Of a DNA stretch of 64,000 nt, positions 1-9,479 are shown piece after piece. The position numbers and the translations under genes were made by a program. A model generated the notes under the pieces. That model saw nothing but the letters and a program-made list of their open reading frames with translations. It was not told where the DNA came from and ran no database searches. This DNA comes from Bacteroidales bacterium UBA5287 (GTDB lineage Bacteria > Bacteroidota > Bacteroidia > Bacteroidales > Dysgonomonadaceae): NCBI GenBank assembly GCA_002411345.1, contig DHSL01000031.1, positions 16,367-80,366 of the forward strand, in the 5' to 3' direction. Each line of letters starts with the position of its first letter. Positions within the stretch are counted from its first letter, which is position 1.

Positions 1-1
1 A

Positions 2-1750
2 TCATCTTTAAAGGTGGCTAAGCCAAATTTGTGGAGTATAGAAGATCCATACTTATATGATTTGAAAACCACAGTGTTGAAAAATGGAGAAGTGTTGGAT
101 GAGACAATAACAAAGACAGGATTTAGACAATTCACATTTGATGCTGACAAAGGATTTGCACTCAACGGGAAGTGGATGAAAGTTAAAGGCGTATGTATTC
201 ATCATGATGCGGGAGTTTTAGGTGCAGCAGTACCTAAGGAAGTATTGAGAAGAAGGTTAATCAACTTGAAAGAAATAGGATGTAATGCGATCAGAACAAG
301 CCATAATCCCCAAGCACCTTCGTTATATGAATTGTGTGATGAGTTAGGCATGTTGGTTATTAACGAAGCATTTGACGAGTGGGAATTTCCCAAACGGAAA
401 TGGCTTGAAGGATGGAATGTTGGTACTCCAGGTTTTCAAGGTTCATTTGATTTTTTTGAAGAATGGGGTGAAAGAGATTTAGCCGATATGGTTAAACGGG
501 ACAGGAATCATATCTCAATATTTGCTTGGAGTATTGGTAACGAAGTAGATTATCCAAATGACCCATATTCACATCCTATACTTGACGGAGGTGAAGGAGG
601 GTTTACTCAACCCATTTTTGGTGGATATAAGAAAGATGCCCCAGATGCCATGCGTTTAGGTGATATTGCCAAAAGATTGTCGTCTGTTGTGAAAAAATAT
701 GACAAATCGCGTCCTGTAACCGCAGGACTAGCCGGTGTGGCCATGTCCAATGAGACAGCTTATCCAGGTGCTTTGGATATCACCGGATATAATTATACTG
801 AAAATATGTATGATAAAGATCATAAAGAATATCCAGATAGAGTTATTTTCGGAAGTGAGAACAGACATGATCTGAGTGCATGGAAAGATGTCAGAGACAA
901 GGAGTTTATCTTTGGTCAATTTATTTGGACGGGAATAGATTATTTAGGAGAATCCGGGAGATGGCCCTCTCGTGGTTTTTATTCAGGTCTCCTTGATTTC
1001 GGAGGTTTTATTAAGCCACGAGGTTATTTTCGTCAATCTCTTTGGTCGGAAAAACCGATGGCATATCTTGGAACCTATCCAACCCCAGGTAAAGGTAGTG
1101 TAAGTCAGATGCAAGATGTATGGTCGCAACTTGAGGCAGAGAAGGCATCTAATTATGAGGAAAAAACTCCATCGACAGATGCTTGGTCGATTTGGAATTA
1201 TTACGAAGGACAGTTGATACGAGTTGTTTCTTATTCAAATGCACCCAAAGCCAAGCTGTTGTTAAACGATAAAGAAGTTGGAGCCATTCAGGATTATAAT
1301 GATGAAACGGGTATTTATTATTGGGATATCCCTTTTCAAGATGGAGTTTTGAAAGTTATTGGGATGGATGAAAATAGCAAGGAAATATGTGATTATGAAA
1401 TTCAATCATCAGGAAGTCCTAATGCTTTAAAAATTATGTATCAAGATCAAGTCGTAAAGAAGGATGGTGTTGCCCAAATTATTATTCAGGTAGTTGACGA
1501 AAAGGGTGTTCCTGTTATGATTTCAGATAATGAAGTGACATGCCAAATAATGGGTGATGGTAAATTATTAGGGTTAGAAGCAAGTAATAATTCGGATATG
1601 AGTAATTATGGAGATAATGTTCATAGAGTTTATCATGGAAGGATGATTGCATATATTAAAGTCACTGAAGAGAACAAAGAAGGTATAAAAGTTCATTTTA
1701 CATCTCCCTGGCTTAAGTCGGCCGAGGCATTGATTAAAACAATAGAATAA
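2..1750 (+). CDS. Glycoside hydrolase family 2 protein (beta-galactosidase-like), 5' end outside window
   Basis: The reading frame is open to the window edge and the first codons read like the end of the GH2 sandwich domain (PNLWSIEDPYLY), so the N-terminal sugar-binding domain lies outside. The TIM-barrel part carries the family acid/base Glu in SIGNEVDY (codon at 542) and a nucleophile Glu in FGSEN (codon at 857), with the barrel motif RTSHNPQAP before them. The last 200 or so residues are beta-rich and resemble the DUF4982/C-terminal domains found in Bacteroidetes GH2 enzymes. It should hydrolyse a beta-galactoside or related beta-glycoside in the periplasm or outside the cell; the substrate cannot be read from sequence. 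It ends just before a hairpin terminator. A beta-glucuronidase-like activity is an alternative. Confidence 0.9.
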   Translation, partial: SSLKVAKPNLWSIEDPYLYDLKTTVLKNGEVLDETITKTGFRQFTFDADKGFALNGKWMKVKGVCIHHDAGVLGAAVPKEVLRRRLINLKEIGCNAIRTSHNPQAPSLYELCDELGMLVINEAFDEWEFPKRKWLEGWNVGTPGFQGSFDFFEEWGERDLADMVKRDRNHISIFAWSIGNEVDYPNDPYSHPILDGGEGGFTQPIFGGYKKDAPDAMRLGDIAKRLSSVVKKYDKSRPVTAGLAGVAMSNETAYPGALDITGYNYTENMYDKDHKEYPDRVIFGSENRHDLSAWKDVRDKEFIFGQFIWTGIDYLGESGRWPSRGFYSGLLDFGGFIKPRGYFRQSLWSEKPMAYLGTYPTPGKGSVSQMQDVWSQLEAEKASNYEEKTPSTDAWSIWNYYEGQLIRVVSYSNAPKAKLLLNDKEVGAIQDYNDETGIYYWDIPFQDGVLKVIGMDENSKEICDYEIQSSGSPNALKIMYQDQVVKKDGVAQIIIQVVDEKGVPVMISDNEVTCQIMGDGKLLGLEASNNSDMSNYGDNVHRVYHGRMIAYIKVTEENKEGIKVHFTSPWLKSAEALIKTIE

Positions 1751-1784
1751 TCACTATTTCAGGACGAGCTAGAATTTCAAATAA

Positions 1785-1814
1785 TAAAGAGCCGAAAATA
1801 CTTCCGGCTCTTTA
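1785..1814. terminator. Hairpin terminator between convergent genes
   Basis: A perfect 10-bp stem (TAAAGAGCCG / CGGCTCTTTA) with a 10-nt loop lies 35 nt after the GH2 stop. The convergent oxidoreductase ends at 1897, so the hairpin may serve both strands. The U-tract is short, so strength is uncertain. Confidence 0.6.
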
Positions 1815-1896
1815 TCTTGTGTTTAAATTAAGTTTCTATAATAATGCTAAATTATAGTCAAATTAAACATTTACATGTACAAACATGTGTCGGTTG

Positions 1897-3213
1897 TTAA
1901 ATAGAAAAACCCTTACTATAATTCTTTGTTATAAGTTTATCAGCTTCGGAGTCGTTTACAAATTTCTCTTTTGCCGGATTCCATTTAATAGGACGTCCCA
2001 AATGATAAGCAATATTTCCAAGTGTGCAAACTGTACACGAGCGATGTCCAATTTCTACAGGAACAATTGGATCTTTGTGTGATTTTATTGCATTAATAAA
2101 ATTCTCTTGATGAGAGGCTTTTGTTTCATAAGCACCTTCAGTCTGTTCTACTACTTTAGGTAATAAGCTATCGTCTGATGCTGAGTAATGTTCTCGGGAA
2201 ACCTCAATCCAACCTTTATCACCCCAGAATTTAACTCCTCTAGTTTTCTTTTCGTCAAAAGGCTCTTCTGTCATTACTGCTCCGCTCTCATATTTGAAAG
2301 TCAGGAATTTAGTTCCCTGATATCCTGCAGGTATTATTTCAATGGGACCACTTTTATCCATTCCTAAACCCCATTGAGCAATATCAAACATGTGAGCTCC
2401 CCAATCGGTAGTGTAACCTCCTCCCAACTCTTTGTACCAGCGCCATGCTCCCCAAAATTGTTCGTTTTTTTCGGGATCCAGTGAAATTGGAGGATTTAAT
2501 TGTGAATTATAGTGTACGTATTCTGAGGGACCCAGCCACATTTTCCAGTTCAGATCTGCGGGAATTGTTTCTTCTGGTAGATTGTAAGGAACCGGAGGTT
2601 CACCTACATAAGCATTTACACGTTGTATCTTTCCGATTTTCCCTTCTTGTACCATTTTGACAGCGTATTGGAAATTTGGATCAGAACGTTGTTGGCTTCC
2701 GACTGCAAGAATTACATTATTATCGCGAACAGCTTTTACCAAAGCTTGTCCCTCTTTGATTGTAAATGTAAGAGGTTTTTCCAGATAAATGTTTTTCTTT
2801 GCTTTACATGCATCAATTGCGATAAATGCATGCCAATGATCCGGTGTTGCAATAACAACTGCATTTATATCTTTACGCGCGAGCAAGTCCTTGTAGTTTT
2901 CATACGTTTCAACAGCTACTTCTTTCTGTTGTTTTGCATAATAATTTTTCACCCTTTTTGTGAATCGCTGATTCTTTATTCCATAAACATCGCTTCCTGC
3001 AACTACCTCAACTCCTGGAATCCCGATGAGACCATTTAAAAGATGCATTGCTTGTTGACCCAAGCCAATGAATCCCAATCGGATAATGCCATCATTTGTT
3101 GCTAAGACTTTACTTTGTTTACATGACGTTAAAAACTGGGAAAAAACTAATGCACCAGCTACTCCTACTGTTGAGGATTTAATAAAATCTCTTCTTGATA
3201 CTTTTTTACTCAT
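1897..3213 (-). CDS. Gfo/Idh/MocA family oxidoreductase with Tat signal, probable lipoprotein
   Basis: A 438-aa NAD(P)-dependent sugar-type dehydrogenase. The N-terminus has a twin-arginine motif (SRRDFIK) followed by a hydrophobic stretch and an LTSC lipobox, so it is probably exported folded with its cofactor and anchored as a lipoprotein. The Rossmann fold begins at LGFIGLGQQA (about residue 46), and EKPLTF (about 145) supplies the usual catalytic lysine. The C-terminal half has the DWGAHMFDIAQWG motif of this subfamily. Such proteins are often found in glycan-use loci in Bacteroidetes, which fits the GH2 gene next door, but the two are convergent and not an operon. It has a well-formed promoter 115 nt upstream. 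The exact substrate is unknown. Confidence 0.9.
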   Translation of the reverse strand: MSKKVSRRDFIKSSTVGVAGALVFSQFLTSCKQSKVLATNDGIIRLGFIGLGQQAMHLLNGLIGIPGVEVVAGSDVYGIKNQRFTKRVKNYYAKQQKEVAVETYENYKDLLARKDINAVVIATPDHWHAFIAIDACKAKKNIYLEKPLTFTIKEGQALVKAVRDNNVILAVGSQQRSDPNFQYAVKMVQEGKIGKIQRVNAYVGEPPVPYNLPEETIPADLNWKMWLGPSEYVHYNSQLNPPISLDPEKNEQFWGAWRWYKELGGGYTTDWGAHMFDIAQWGLGMDKSGPIEIIPAGYQGTKFLTFKYESGAVMTEEPFDEKKTRGVKFWGDKGWIEVSREHYSASDDSLLPKVVEQTEGAYETKASHQENFINAIKSHKDPIVPVEIGHRSCTVCTLGNIAYHLGRPIKWNPAKEKFVNDSEADKLITKNYSKGFSI

Positions 3214-3327
3214 TTTGTTAACGATTTAAATTGGCTAAATATGTTGTTTCATTAATTGTTGATTATAATGTTTATTGATTGAAGTCTATGATTAAATTAT
3301 TGATTAATTCCATTGTAATAGAATTTT

Positions 3328-3358
3328 CAAAGTTAAATTAAAATTGTCTAAATACAAA
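3328..3358 (-). promoter_or_regulatory. Bacteroidetes-type promoter for the Gfo/Idh/MocA gene
   Basis: On the minus strand TTTG (3355-3358) is followed after 19 nt by TAACTTTG (3328-3335), an exact match to the -33/-7 consensus. It starts right after the aspS terminator and gives an untranslated leader of about 105-110 nt. Confidence 0.65.
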
Positions 3359-3360
3359 TA

Positions 3361-3386
3361 AAAAAGCTGCACTATGGCAGCTTTTT
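3361..3386 (-). terminator. Rho-independent terminator of aspS
   Basis: Stem AAAAAGCTGC / GCAGCTTTTT with a 6-nt loop, A/T tracts on both sides, 10 nt beyond the aspS stop. Confidence 0.8.
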
Positions 3387-3396
3387 TATTTAATTA

Positions 3397-5145
3397 TTAT
3401 TCTTGAACAAGTGCAATTTTAAGTTCGTCCAATTGTTTTTGATCTACTATAGAAGGAGCGTCAATCATTACATCGCGACCTGAATTGTTTTTTGGGAATG
3501 CGATGCAGTCGCGTATACTGTCTAATCCTGCTAAAAGTGAAACGAATCGATCTAAACCAAAAGCAATTCCTCCGTGAGGTGGTGCTCCATATTGGAATGC
3601 ATTCATCAGAAATCCGAATTGTTTTTGAGCTTGTTCATCACTGAATCCAAGTACTGAAAACATCTTCTTTTGTAGTTCGCTGTCATGAATACGTATTGAT
3701 CCACCACCTACTTCCACGCCGTTAATCACAATATCATATGCATTTGCACGTACTGCTCCCGGATTTGAATCGAGTAGGGGGATATCTTCCGGTTTAGGAG
3801 AAGTAAATGGGTGATGTTTTGCTACATAACGTTCATCTTCTTCGCTCCATTCTAAAAGCGGAAAATCTATAACCCATAAGCATTTATAGTTGAATTTATC
3901 GCGTAAGCCTAATCTGGAACCCATTTCCAGGCGAAGTTCTCCTAACTGTTTCTGTGTCTTTTCAGTTTCGCCACTCAATACAAGAAGCAGATCGCCAGGA
4001 TTAGCATTACTTCTATCAAGCCACAACTTCAAATCTTCTTCATTATAGAATTTGTCAACAGAAGATTTAATAGTACCGTCTTCGTTATAGCGTACATAGA
4101 CGAGTCCTTTCGCACCAATTTGCGGACGTTTTACAAAATCAGTCAACTCATCTAATTGTTTGCGGGTATATGTAGCGCAATTTTTAACGCAAATGGCACC
4201 GACATATTCCGCAGAATCGAAAACTCCAAAATTGTGTCCTTCTGTTAGATCTTTGATTTCTACAAACTTCATGTCAAAGCGTGTATCCGGTTTGTCAGAA
4301 CCATAAAATTTCATTGCATCAGCATAGCTGATTCGAGGAAAATCCGGCAGATCGATCCCTTTAATGTTTTTAAAAATATATTTGGTAAGTCCTTCAAAAG
4401 TGCTTAGCACATCTTCTTGTTCCACAAATGACATTTCGCAATCTATTTGTGTAAATTCAGGTTGGCGGTCAGCGCGAAGGTCTTCGTCACGAAAACATTT
4501 TACTATTTGGAAATAGCGGTCGAATCCCGCTACCATTAATAATTGTTTGAATAGCTGTGGTGATTGAGGAAGAGCATAAAATTCACCTTTATTCATGCGT
4601 GAAGGGACTATGAAGTCTCTAGCTCCTTCTGGTGTAGAGCCAATGAGGACTGGAGTTTCCACTTCAAGAAATTGTCTTTCGTCTAAATATTGACGGGTAG
4701 CAATTGTCATTTTGTGACGAAGCTCAAGATTTTGTCTGACCACATCTCGTCTCAAATCAAGATAACGATATTTCATGCGAATATCATCACCACCATCTGT
4801 TTCATTTTCAATTGTGAAAGGAGGTGTTTTTGATGAATTGAGAATGTTTAGTGCAGTCACATTAATTTCAATATCACCTGTTGGAATATGGGTGTTTTTG
4901 TTTGAGCGTTCTGTGACAACCCCTGTTATTTGAATCACACATTCACGTCCTAATTTATTGGCTTTTTCACAAATGTCCGGGTTAATAGCCTGGTTGAATG
5001 ATAATTGAGTGATTCCATATCGATCGCGTAAATCGATAAAAGTCATTCCTCCCATTTTACGGATTTTGTGTACCCACCCTGAAAGGGTAATCTCGCTGTT
5101 TATATCGGTGATTCTAAGATCACCACAAGTATTTGTTCTATACAT
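3397..5145 (-). CDS. aspS: Aspartate--tRNA ligase
   Basis: A class II aminoacyl-tRNA synthetase that charges tRNA-Asp. The N-terminal OB-fold anticodon domain (SGWVHKIRKMGG, FIDLRDRYG) is followed by the catalytic domain with motif 2 (CFRDEDLRADRQPEFTQID), the bacterial-type GAD insertion in the middle, and motif 3 (GIAFGLDRFVSLL) near the C-terminus. I chose the start giving MYRTNTCG, which matches the family N-terminus (582 aa); an in-frame ATG four codons upstream (5157) is possible. Because asnS is also in this window, the organism can charge tRNA-Asn directly, so this enzyme is probably discriminating. It ends at its own hairpin. Confidence 0.97.
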   Translation of the reverse strand: MYRTNTCGDLRITDINSEITLSGWVHKIRKMGGMTFIDLRDRYGITQLSFNQAINPDICEKANKLGRECVIQITGVVTERSNKNTHIPTGDIEINVTALNILNSSKTPPFTIENETDGGDDIRMKYRYLDLRRDVVRQNLELRHKMTIATRQYLDERQFLEVETPVLIGSTPEGARDFIVPSRMNKGEFYALPQSPQLFKQLLMVAGFDRYFQIVKCFRDEDLRADRQPEFTQIDCEMSFVEQEDVLSTFEGLTKYIFKNIKGIDLPDFPRISYADAMKFYGSDKPDTRFDMKFVEIKDLTEGHNFGVFDSAEYVGAICVKNCATYTRKQLDELTDFVKRPQIGAKGLVYVRYNEDGTIKSSVDKFYNEEDLKLWLDRSNANPGDLLLVLSGETEKTQKQLGELRLEMGSRLGLRDKFNYKCLWVIDFPLLEWSEEDERYVAKHHPFTSPKPEDIPLLDSNPGAVRANAYDIVINGVEVGGGSIRIHDSELQKKMFSVLGFSDEQAQKQFGFLMNAFQYGAPPHGGIAFGLDRFVSLLAGLDSIRDCIAFPKNNSGRDVMIDAPSIVDQKQLDELKIALVQE

Positions 5146-5178
5146 ATTACAAAGCAATTGATCAATTTTATGGTCCTA

Positions 5179-5186
5179 CAAATTTA
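5179..5186 (-). promoter_or_regulatory. Putative -7 box of aspS
   Basis: TAAATTTG on the minus strand, an exact TAnnTTTG match about 33 nt before the chosen start. The nearest TTG upstream is 22 nt away, wider than usual. Confidence 0.4.
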
Positions 5187-5194
5187 CATAAATC

Positions 5195-5211
5195 TTGCAT
5201 TGTTTATGCAA
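5195..5211. repeat. Perfect palindrome over the aspS -33 region
   Basis: TTGCAT, 5 nt, ATGCAA. The arms are perfect 6-bp inverted repeats and one arm supplies the TTG of the possible aspS -33 box. It could be an operator or chance in AT-rich DNA. Confidence 0.3.
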
Positions 5212-5235
5212 TTTAATAAAAAAAGGTGATTTTAT

Positions 5236-5266
5236 TTTGGTATTATCGCAAAAAGGTGTAATTTTG
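5236..5266 (+). promoter_or_regulatory. Promoter of tRNA-Pro
   Basis: TTTG (5236-5239), 19 nt, TAATTTTG (5259-5266), both boxes exact, 22 nt before the tRNA 5' end. Confidence 0.7.
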
Positions 5267-5288
5267 CACCCACATTTAACTGACATCT

Positions 5289-5363
5289 CGGGGTGTAGCA
5301 CAGCCCGGTTAGTGTGCCTGCTTTGGGAGCAGGAGGTCGAAGGTTCGAATCCTTTCACCCCGA
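5289..5363 (+). tRNA. tRNA-Pro (anticodon TGG)
   Basis: A 75-nt cloverleaf: acceptor stem CGGGGTG/CACCCCG, discriminator A, anticodon stem CCTGC/GCAGG closing the loop TTTGGGA (anticodon TGG), and a T arm around GGTTCGAATCC. The CCA end is not encoded. It has its own promoter and terminator. Confidence 0.97.
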
Positions 5364-5369
5364 CGTTGA

Positions 5370-5404
5370 AAAAAAGAGTTACAATTTATTTGTAACTCTT
5401 TTTT
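5370..5404 (+). terminator. Terminator of tRNA-Pro
   Basis: A 15-bp perfect stem (AAAAAAGAGTTACAA / TTGTAACTCTTTTTT) with a 5-nt loop and a T run, 6 nt after the tRNA. Confidence 0.85.
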
Positions 5405-5489
5405 TTATTGATACTTATATAGAAATATTACATTAGTATTTTTGAATAAAAATTGCATTCATTTATATTCGCAGCAGTGCAATATAGTA

Positions 5490-6857
5490 TTATTTTATTT
5501 CTTCAGCCAACTTTGCACCTTGAATAATTCGATGTGCCATGCCAATTCCGTCTCGTAAATTTCCTGCAATGTGAAGTCCCTGATAACTTTTTTCAAGTTT
5601 TTTTACGGTATTGAATCGATCTTCCGAGGAAATTTCATATTGAGGTATTGCATGTTTGTGACGAAAAATACGAATTAAATCTGGTTCTTTCGATGCAGGG
5701 AAGCCTAACATACGGTGAAATGTTTTAACTACTTTTTCTTCTATTTCGTAGTCCGATAGTTCTGTTAATGCGGCATTTTTTATGCCTCCCATAAAAAATG
5801 AGAATAATGCACCATTGTTGGGACTGCGTCCTTCAAAACAGGATGATGGAAACAGAATTCCCAAGAAATCTTCATTATCTTTTGAAGAGATTAAACCTCC
5901 AAATGCATTGAATTTTAGATTCCCTGTATCTTTTACACCTACAGCAATTTGTACAATTGGAGCATAACGTAAGTTAGTAATCTTGTTTATTTTATCTATT
6001 TCAATGAATTTAAGTATTTCTGGAAGCACATATGAACCAACTGTAGTGATGAGGTGTTTTGATGTGAGTTCAATTTCTTGATTGTTTTGTTTAAAAGATG
6101 TTTTCCATGTCCCATCATCAGTGTTTGGTTTAGTTGCAATGTTCTCACATGACAGCATGATATTTTCTTTGCCGATATATTTTATCATTGCTTTTATAAG
6201 ATTTTCCATTCCCCCATTGGTGGAAAATATTCCTTTTTTTGACTGTGACTTATTCTGGTTTTTATCTTTTTGAACTTTTTTTATTGCTCCACCGATAAAA
6301 CTTCCATAGTCTTGTTCCAGATTATAAAGCTTTGGTAAAGCATGTCTTGTAATTAATGCAGTTGCATCTCCAGCATATATACCTGACAAAAAAGGATCTA
6401 CAGCATAATCGACGAATGATTTACCGAGTCTTCGAGTTGTTAATTCAGCTACAGTTTCATTTGGATTATTTCCTTTTGCACGCCAAGGTTCACCAAGTAT
6501 ATGAAGTTTGTCGGAAAATCTAAAAAGAGGTGTTGTTATTCCACTCCATAATCCATTAGGAAGAGGATGAAATTTTTCGTTTTTCCAGATCAGTCGCTTT
6601 TCAGATTCTTTTTTCGCAAACTCAATTTTACATTCTGTTGACAGTTCATCAAAAAGGTTCAAAACTTCTTCGGATGCACCTGATCCTGTATTTGGACCTG
6701 ATTCAAATACAAAATCGTTTTCATGAAAAGTTTGAATTTGGCCGCCTAATCTATCTGTTTTTTCTAATACAATTATGTTAAATCCTTTTTTCTTAAGATT
6801 TATTGCAGTAGAAAGTCCTGTTAATCCACCTCCTATGATGACAATATCTTTTTCCAT
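5490..6857 (-). CDS. hemG: Protoporphyrinogen oxidase (HemG/HemY-type flavoprotein)
   Basis: A 455-aa FAD-dependent oxidase for a late heme-synthesis step, protoporphyrinogen IX to protoporphyrin IX (or coproporphyrinogen to coproporphyrin in the alternative route). It shows the dinucleotide-binding motif GGGLTG (residues 9-14), the ribose-binding Glu (E32) and the FESGPNTG motif of the PPOX family, and ends with the usual FAD-contact segment (HIAGNLRDGIGM). It lies 41 nt after hemN and is the last gene of the receptor-permease-hemN-hemG operon. The symbol hemY is also used for this flavin type. Confidence 0.9.
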   Translation of the reverse strand: MEKDIVIIGGGLTGLSTAINLKKKGFNIIVLEKTDRLGGQIQTFHENDFVFESGPNTGSGASEEVLNLFDELSTECKIEFAKKESEKRLIWKNEKFHPLPNGLWSGITTPLFRFSDKLHILGEPWRAKGNNPNETVAELTTRRLGKSFVDYAVDPFLSGIYAGDATALITRHALPKLYNLEQDYGSFIGGAIKKVQKDKNQNKSQSKKGIFSTNGGMENLIKAMIKYIGKENIMLSCENIATKPNTDDGTWKTSFKQNNQEIELTSKHLITTVGSYVLPEILKFIEIDKINKITNLRYAPIVQIAVGVKDTGNLKFNAFGGLISSKDNEDFLGILFPSSCFEGRSPNNGALFSFFMGGIKNAALTELSDYEIEEKVVKTFHRMLGFPASKEPDLIRIFRHKHAIPQYEISSEDRFNTVKKLEKSYQGLHIAGNLRDGIGMAHRIIQGAKLAEEIK

Positions 6858-6898
6858 TTCTTTATTATATGAGATTATATATCAATATTGTTTTTGTA

Positions 6899-8263
6899 TT
6901 ATATTGGTTTCGAGAATGTTTTGTTCGTATTTAAAAGCAATTTATCTAACGATGCAGCAACATTTCTGATAAAAGGAGATCCTTTTTCACACATTTCAAT
7001 TTTATTATCGTCAAAAACAATGATACCATCTTGTGCAAATTCCTCCATTTTTTCATTAGAATATGCAGTAGCATCTTTGATTTCAGGAACAGTAAGCATC
7101 AGTCTTGAAGCAATTTGTTGCCAATTGATTTGCTCATTACACATTAAGTCTGTAATAACCTCACGAGTTATTTGTTCATCCTTATTAAGCAAGTATCCTT
7201 TTTTTACTGGAATATTTCCATTATTAACTGTATCAATATATTCCTTTATTGTTTTGGTATTTTGTACATAAGCACTAGTTAATTGACTGATAGCAGTTAC
7301 TCCGAATGCATAAACCTGTCCCGTTGTACGTCTAGAACAATAACCTTGAAAGTTTCGGTGAAGTGTATGGTCTTTTGCAGCTTGATGCAACTCATCATTC
7401 TCATGTACGAAATGATCTAACCCAATTTGTTTATATCCTTTATTAAGTAATAAATTCCTTGATGTTTGATAGATTTTGTCTTTCAATTCATCTGAAGGTA
7501 GACCACTTCGTTCAAGTAATTTCTGTCTAGGAAAGATGTTTGGAACATGTGCGTATGAAAAAGTCACCAAACGGTCTGGTGAAAGATCTATCGCTTTTTG
7601 GATGGATTCAGAAAAACTTTCTACAGTTTGAAACGGAAGACCATAAATAAAATCAAGATTTATTCGGATATTATTTTTGTGTAACAAATCAAAAATCTGT
7701 TCAATCGGTAAAAGAGTAGGAACACGATTAGATGCTTTCAATACATTAGTGTTGAAATCTTGAATCTCTATACTCATGCGATTGAATCCAGCATCGATAA
7801 GTGTTTGAAAATGATTTATATCCATGTATCCAGCATGGCATTCAATTGCTATTTCCGGATTATCAATAACTTCAAATGTGTCAAATAGTTTGTTGTTGAT
7901 CAGTTTAATAAACTTTAAGTCTATAGATGTAGGTGAACCCCCGCCATAATGTATTTGAGCTATCTTTCTTTTTTTGTCGATTTTAGAACAAACCATTTCT
8001 ATTTCATTCAACACTGCATCGATATATTTCTTTTCATCTGTGTCTTTTGTTCTAGAAAAGGAATTACATCCACAAAAATAACACATACGATTGCAAAAGG
8101 GTATATGAATATAGAACGACAGATGTTGAGGTTGTTGTAAGTTTGATAATTCGATTGCTTTAATGAATTCTATTTCTTTAAAGTTATCTTGAAAAAAATT
8201 AGCCGGAGGATAGCTTGTGTATCGAGGTACCGGCACGTTATATTTTGAAATTAAATCTTTCAT
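6899..8263 (-). CDS. hemN: Oxygen-independent coproporphyrinogen III oxidase
   Basis: A 454-aa radical SAM enzyme that decarboxylates coproporphyrinogen III to protoporphyrinogen IX without oxygen. The cluster-binding motif is C57-x3-C61-x2-C64 with C66 beside it (FCNRMCYFCGC). The full HemN length, the N-terminal YTSYPP segment and the FAFG-like tail (GQVYAFGVTAISQL) separate it from shorter HemW proteins. One base separates it from the permease gene upstream, and hemG follows, so the two consecutive late heme steps are made from one message together with an uptake system. Confidence 0.94.
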   Translation of the reverse strand: MKDLISKYNVPVPRYTSYPPANFFQDNFKEIEFIKAIELSNLQQPQHLSFYIHIPFCNRMCYFCGCNSFSRTKDTDEKKYIDAVLNEIEMVCSKIDKKRKIAQIHYGGGSPTSIDLKFIKLINNKLFDTFEVIDNPEIAIECHAGYMDINHFQTLIDAGFNRMSIEIQDFNTNVLKASNRVPTLLPIEQIFDLLHKNNIRINLDFIYGLPFQTVESFSESIQKAIDLSPDRLVTFSYAHVPNIFPRQKLLERSGLPSDELKDKIYQTSRNLLLNKGYKQIGLDHFVHENDELHQAAKDHTLHRNFQGYCSRRTTGQVYAFGVTAISQLTSAYVQNTKTIKEYIDTVNNGNIPVKKGYLLNKDEQITREVITDLMCNEQINWQQIASRLMLTVPEIKDATAYSNEKMEEFAQDGIIVFDDNKIEMCEKGSPFIRNVAASLDKLLLNTNKTFSKPI

Positions 8264-8264
8264 T

Positions 8265-9479
8265 TTAATTCATTGTTTCATATTTTACCGAATATGGTTT
8301 AAAGAGCAGTACGTACAAAAATGAAATTAATGCAATTACCAATTGCATTAAAAACAATCCTTTATAACCAAAAGCATCGCCAATACTTGCACTTACAATT
8401 GTTATTATCATAGCTCCAAGATGCGTTATTACTATTTGAAGTGTAAAATCGGTCCCCTCGCGGCCATCTCTAACAATATCCATAGCAGAAGTGTTTATCA
8501 AAGTTGAAGACATGCCATAAATACCCCAGACTAATGCCACGCCAATTAATATGAATATTAGATCTGTAGATCCACTTGATGAAAGCCAAATAAAGTAAAC
8601 TGCAGGTACTATGATGAGGAATGAAATGATTTTTCTAGATAGAGATTTTCCAATCTTTCTAATGTAAATTCCCGATATAAATGCACATAAAATACCAAAA
8701 GACACGCCAAAAATGCCTACTATCCCACCTATTTCTTTTATATCATAACCAATATCGACTAGAAAGGGGCTAAGATTCGATAATATACCTATTAATCCGG
8801 CATAATATAGTAACAGAAAAACAACTTGACGCCATATATTCTTTTGATTAAAGAAGAGGAGCATATCTTTAGGTTTCGCTTTCTGTTTTACTTTACGTTC
8901 CCTAAGTTTTATTTTTTTTATGAAAAACAAAGGGATTAGTGCCATCAATACAAAAATGGCAACCCACGGGAGAAGACTGTTCCAGCCGAATTTATGGAAT
9001 AATAACAATAAAAATCCTCCTCCTACCATGCTTCCAGTGAATGACCCCATAGATTGAATGCTGTTTAAGAGACTAGTATCTTTTCTGTCAAATGAACGAG
9101 CGGCCATAGCATCAGTAGCAATATCTTGAGTAGCAGATGATATAAAAGCTAGTATAATGAGTATGATAATAAGGGTGAAATCAGCTTCTATACTGAGTGT
9201 TGCTACAATGAATATAATAATTGCATAAATTACTTCAGCACCAAATATCCATTGTTTATAATCTTTTAATGATTCTGTCCGGCTATCTACTATCGGTGAC
9301 CAAAGAAACTTAATTAACCAAGGGATTTTTATGAGTTTTAGTAAAGCGATAGCTAAGAGTGAATATGCACCTTGGCGCATTAATACTGGAAGTGCCGATG
9401 AGAAAAAACTCATCGGTATTGATTGAGCTATATATAAAGTGAAGAAGGTGAATAACGTATATGTTTGTCGATTTTTCAT
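8265..9479 (-). CDS. MFS permease of the AmpG / RhtX-FptX type
   Basis: A 404-aa integral membrane protein with about 12 hydrophobic segments. The opening (YIAQSIPMSFFSSALPVLM), a KFLWSPIVD loop and the DIATDAMA motif place it with AmpG-like major facilitator permeases, a group that includes inner-membrane importers of siderophores (RhtX/FptX) and muropeptides. Its start overlaps the receptor stop (ATGA) and its stop is 1 nt from hemN. With an outer-membrane receptor on one side and heme enzymes on the other, I infer that it imports an iron chelate or a porphyrin. The substrate is not shown by the sequence. Confidence 0.82.
   Translation of the reverse strand: MKNRQTYTLFTFFTLYIAQSIPMSFFSSALPVLMRQGAYSLLAIALLKLIKIPWLIKFLWSPIVDSRTESLKDYKQWIFGAEVIYAIIIFIVATLSIEADFTLIIILIILAFISSATQDIATDAMAARSFDRKDTSLLNSIQSMGSFTGSMVGGGFLLLLFHKFGWNSLLPWVAIFVLMALIPLFFIKKIKLRERKVKQKAKPKDMLLFFNQKNIWRQVVFLLLYYAGLIGILSNLSPFLVDIGYDIKEIGGIVGIFGVSFGILCAFISGIYIRKIGKSLSRKIISFLIIVPAVYFIWLSSSGSTDLIFILIGVALVWGIYGMSSTLINTSAMDIVRDGREGTDFTLQIVITHLGAMIITIVSASIGDAFGYKGLFLMQLVIALISFLYVLLFKPYSVKYETMN

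Noticed and set aside
2623..3039. 138-codon open frame antisense to the Gfo/Idh/MocA gene
   Set aside because: Cys/Phe-rich composition typical of an antisense shadow.
5176..5395. Short open frames on both strands over the tRNA-Pro
   Set aside because: They read through a clear tRNA gene and its terminator.
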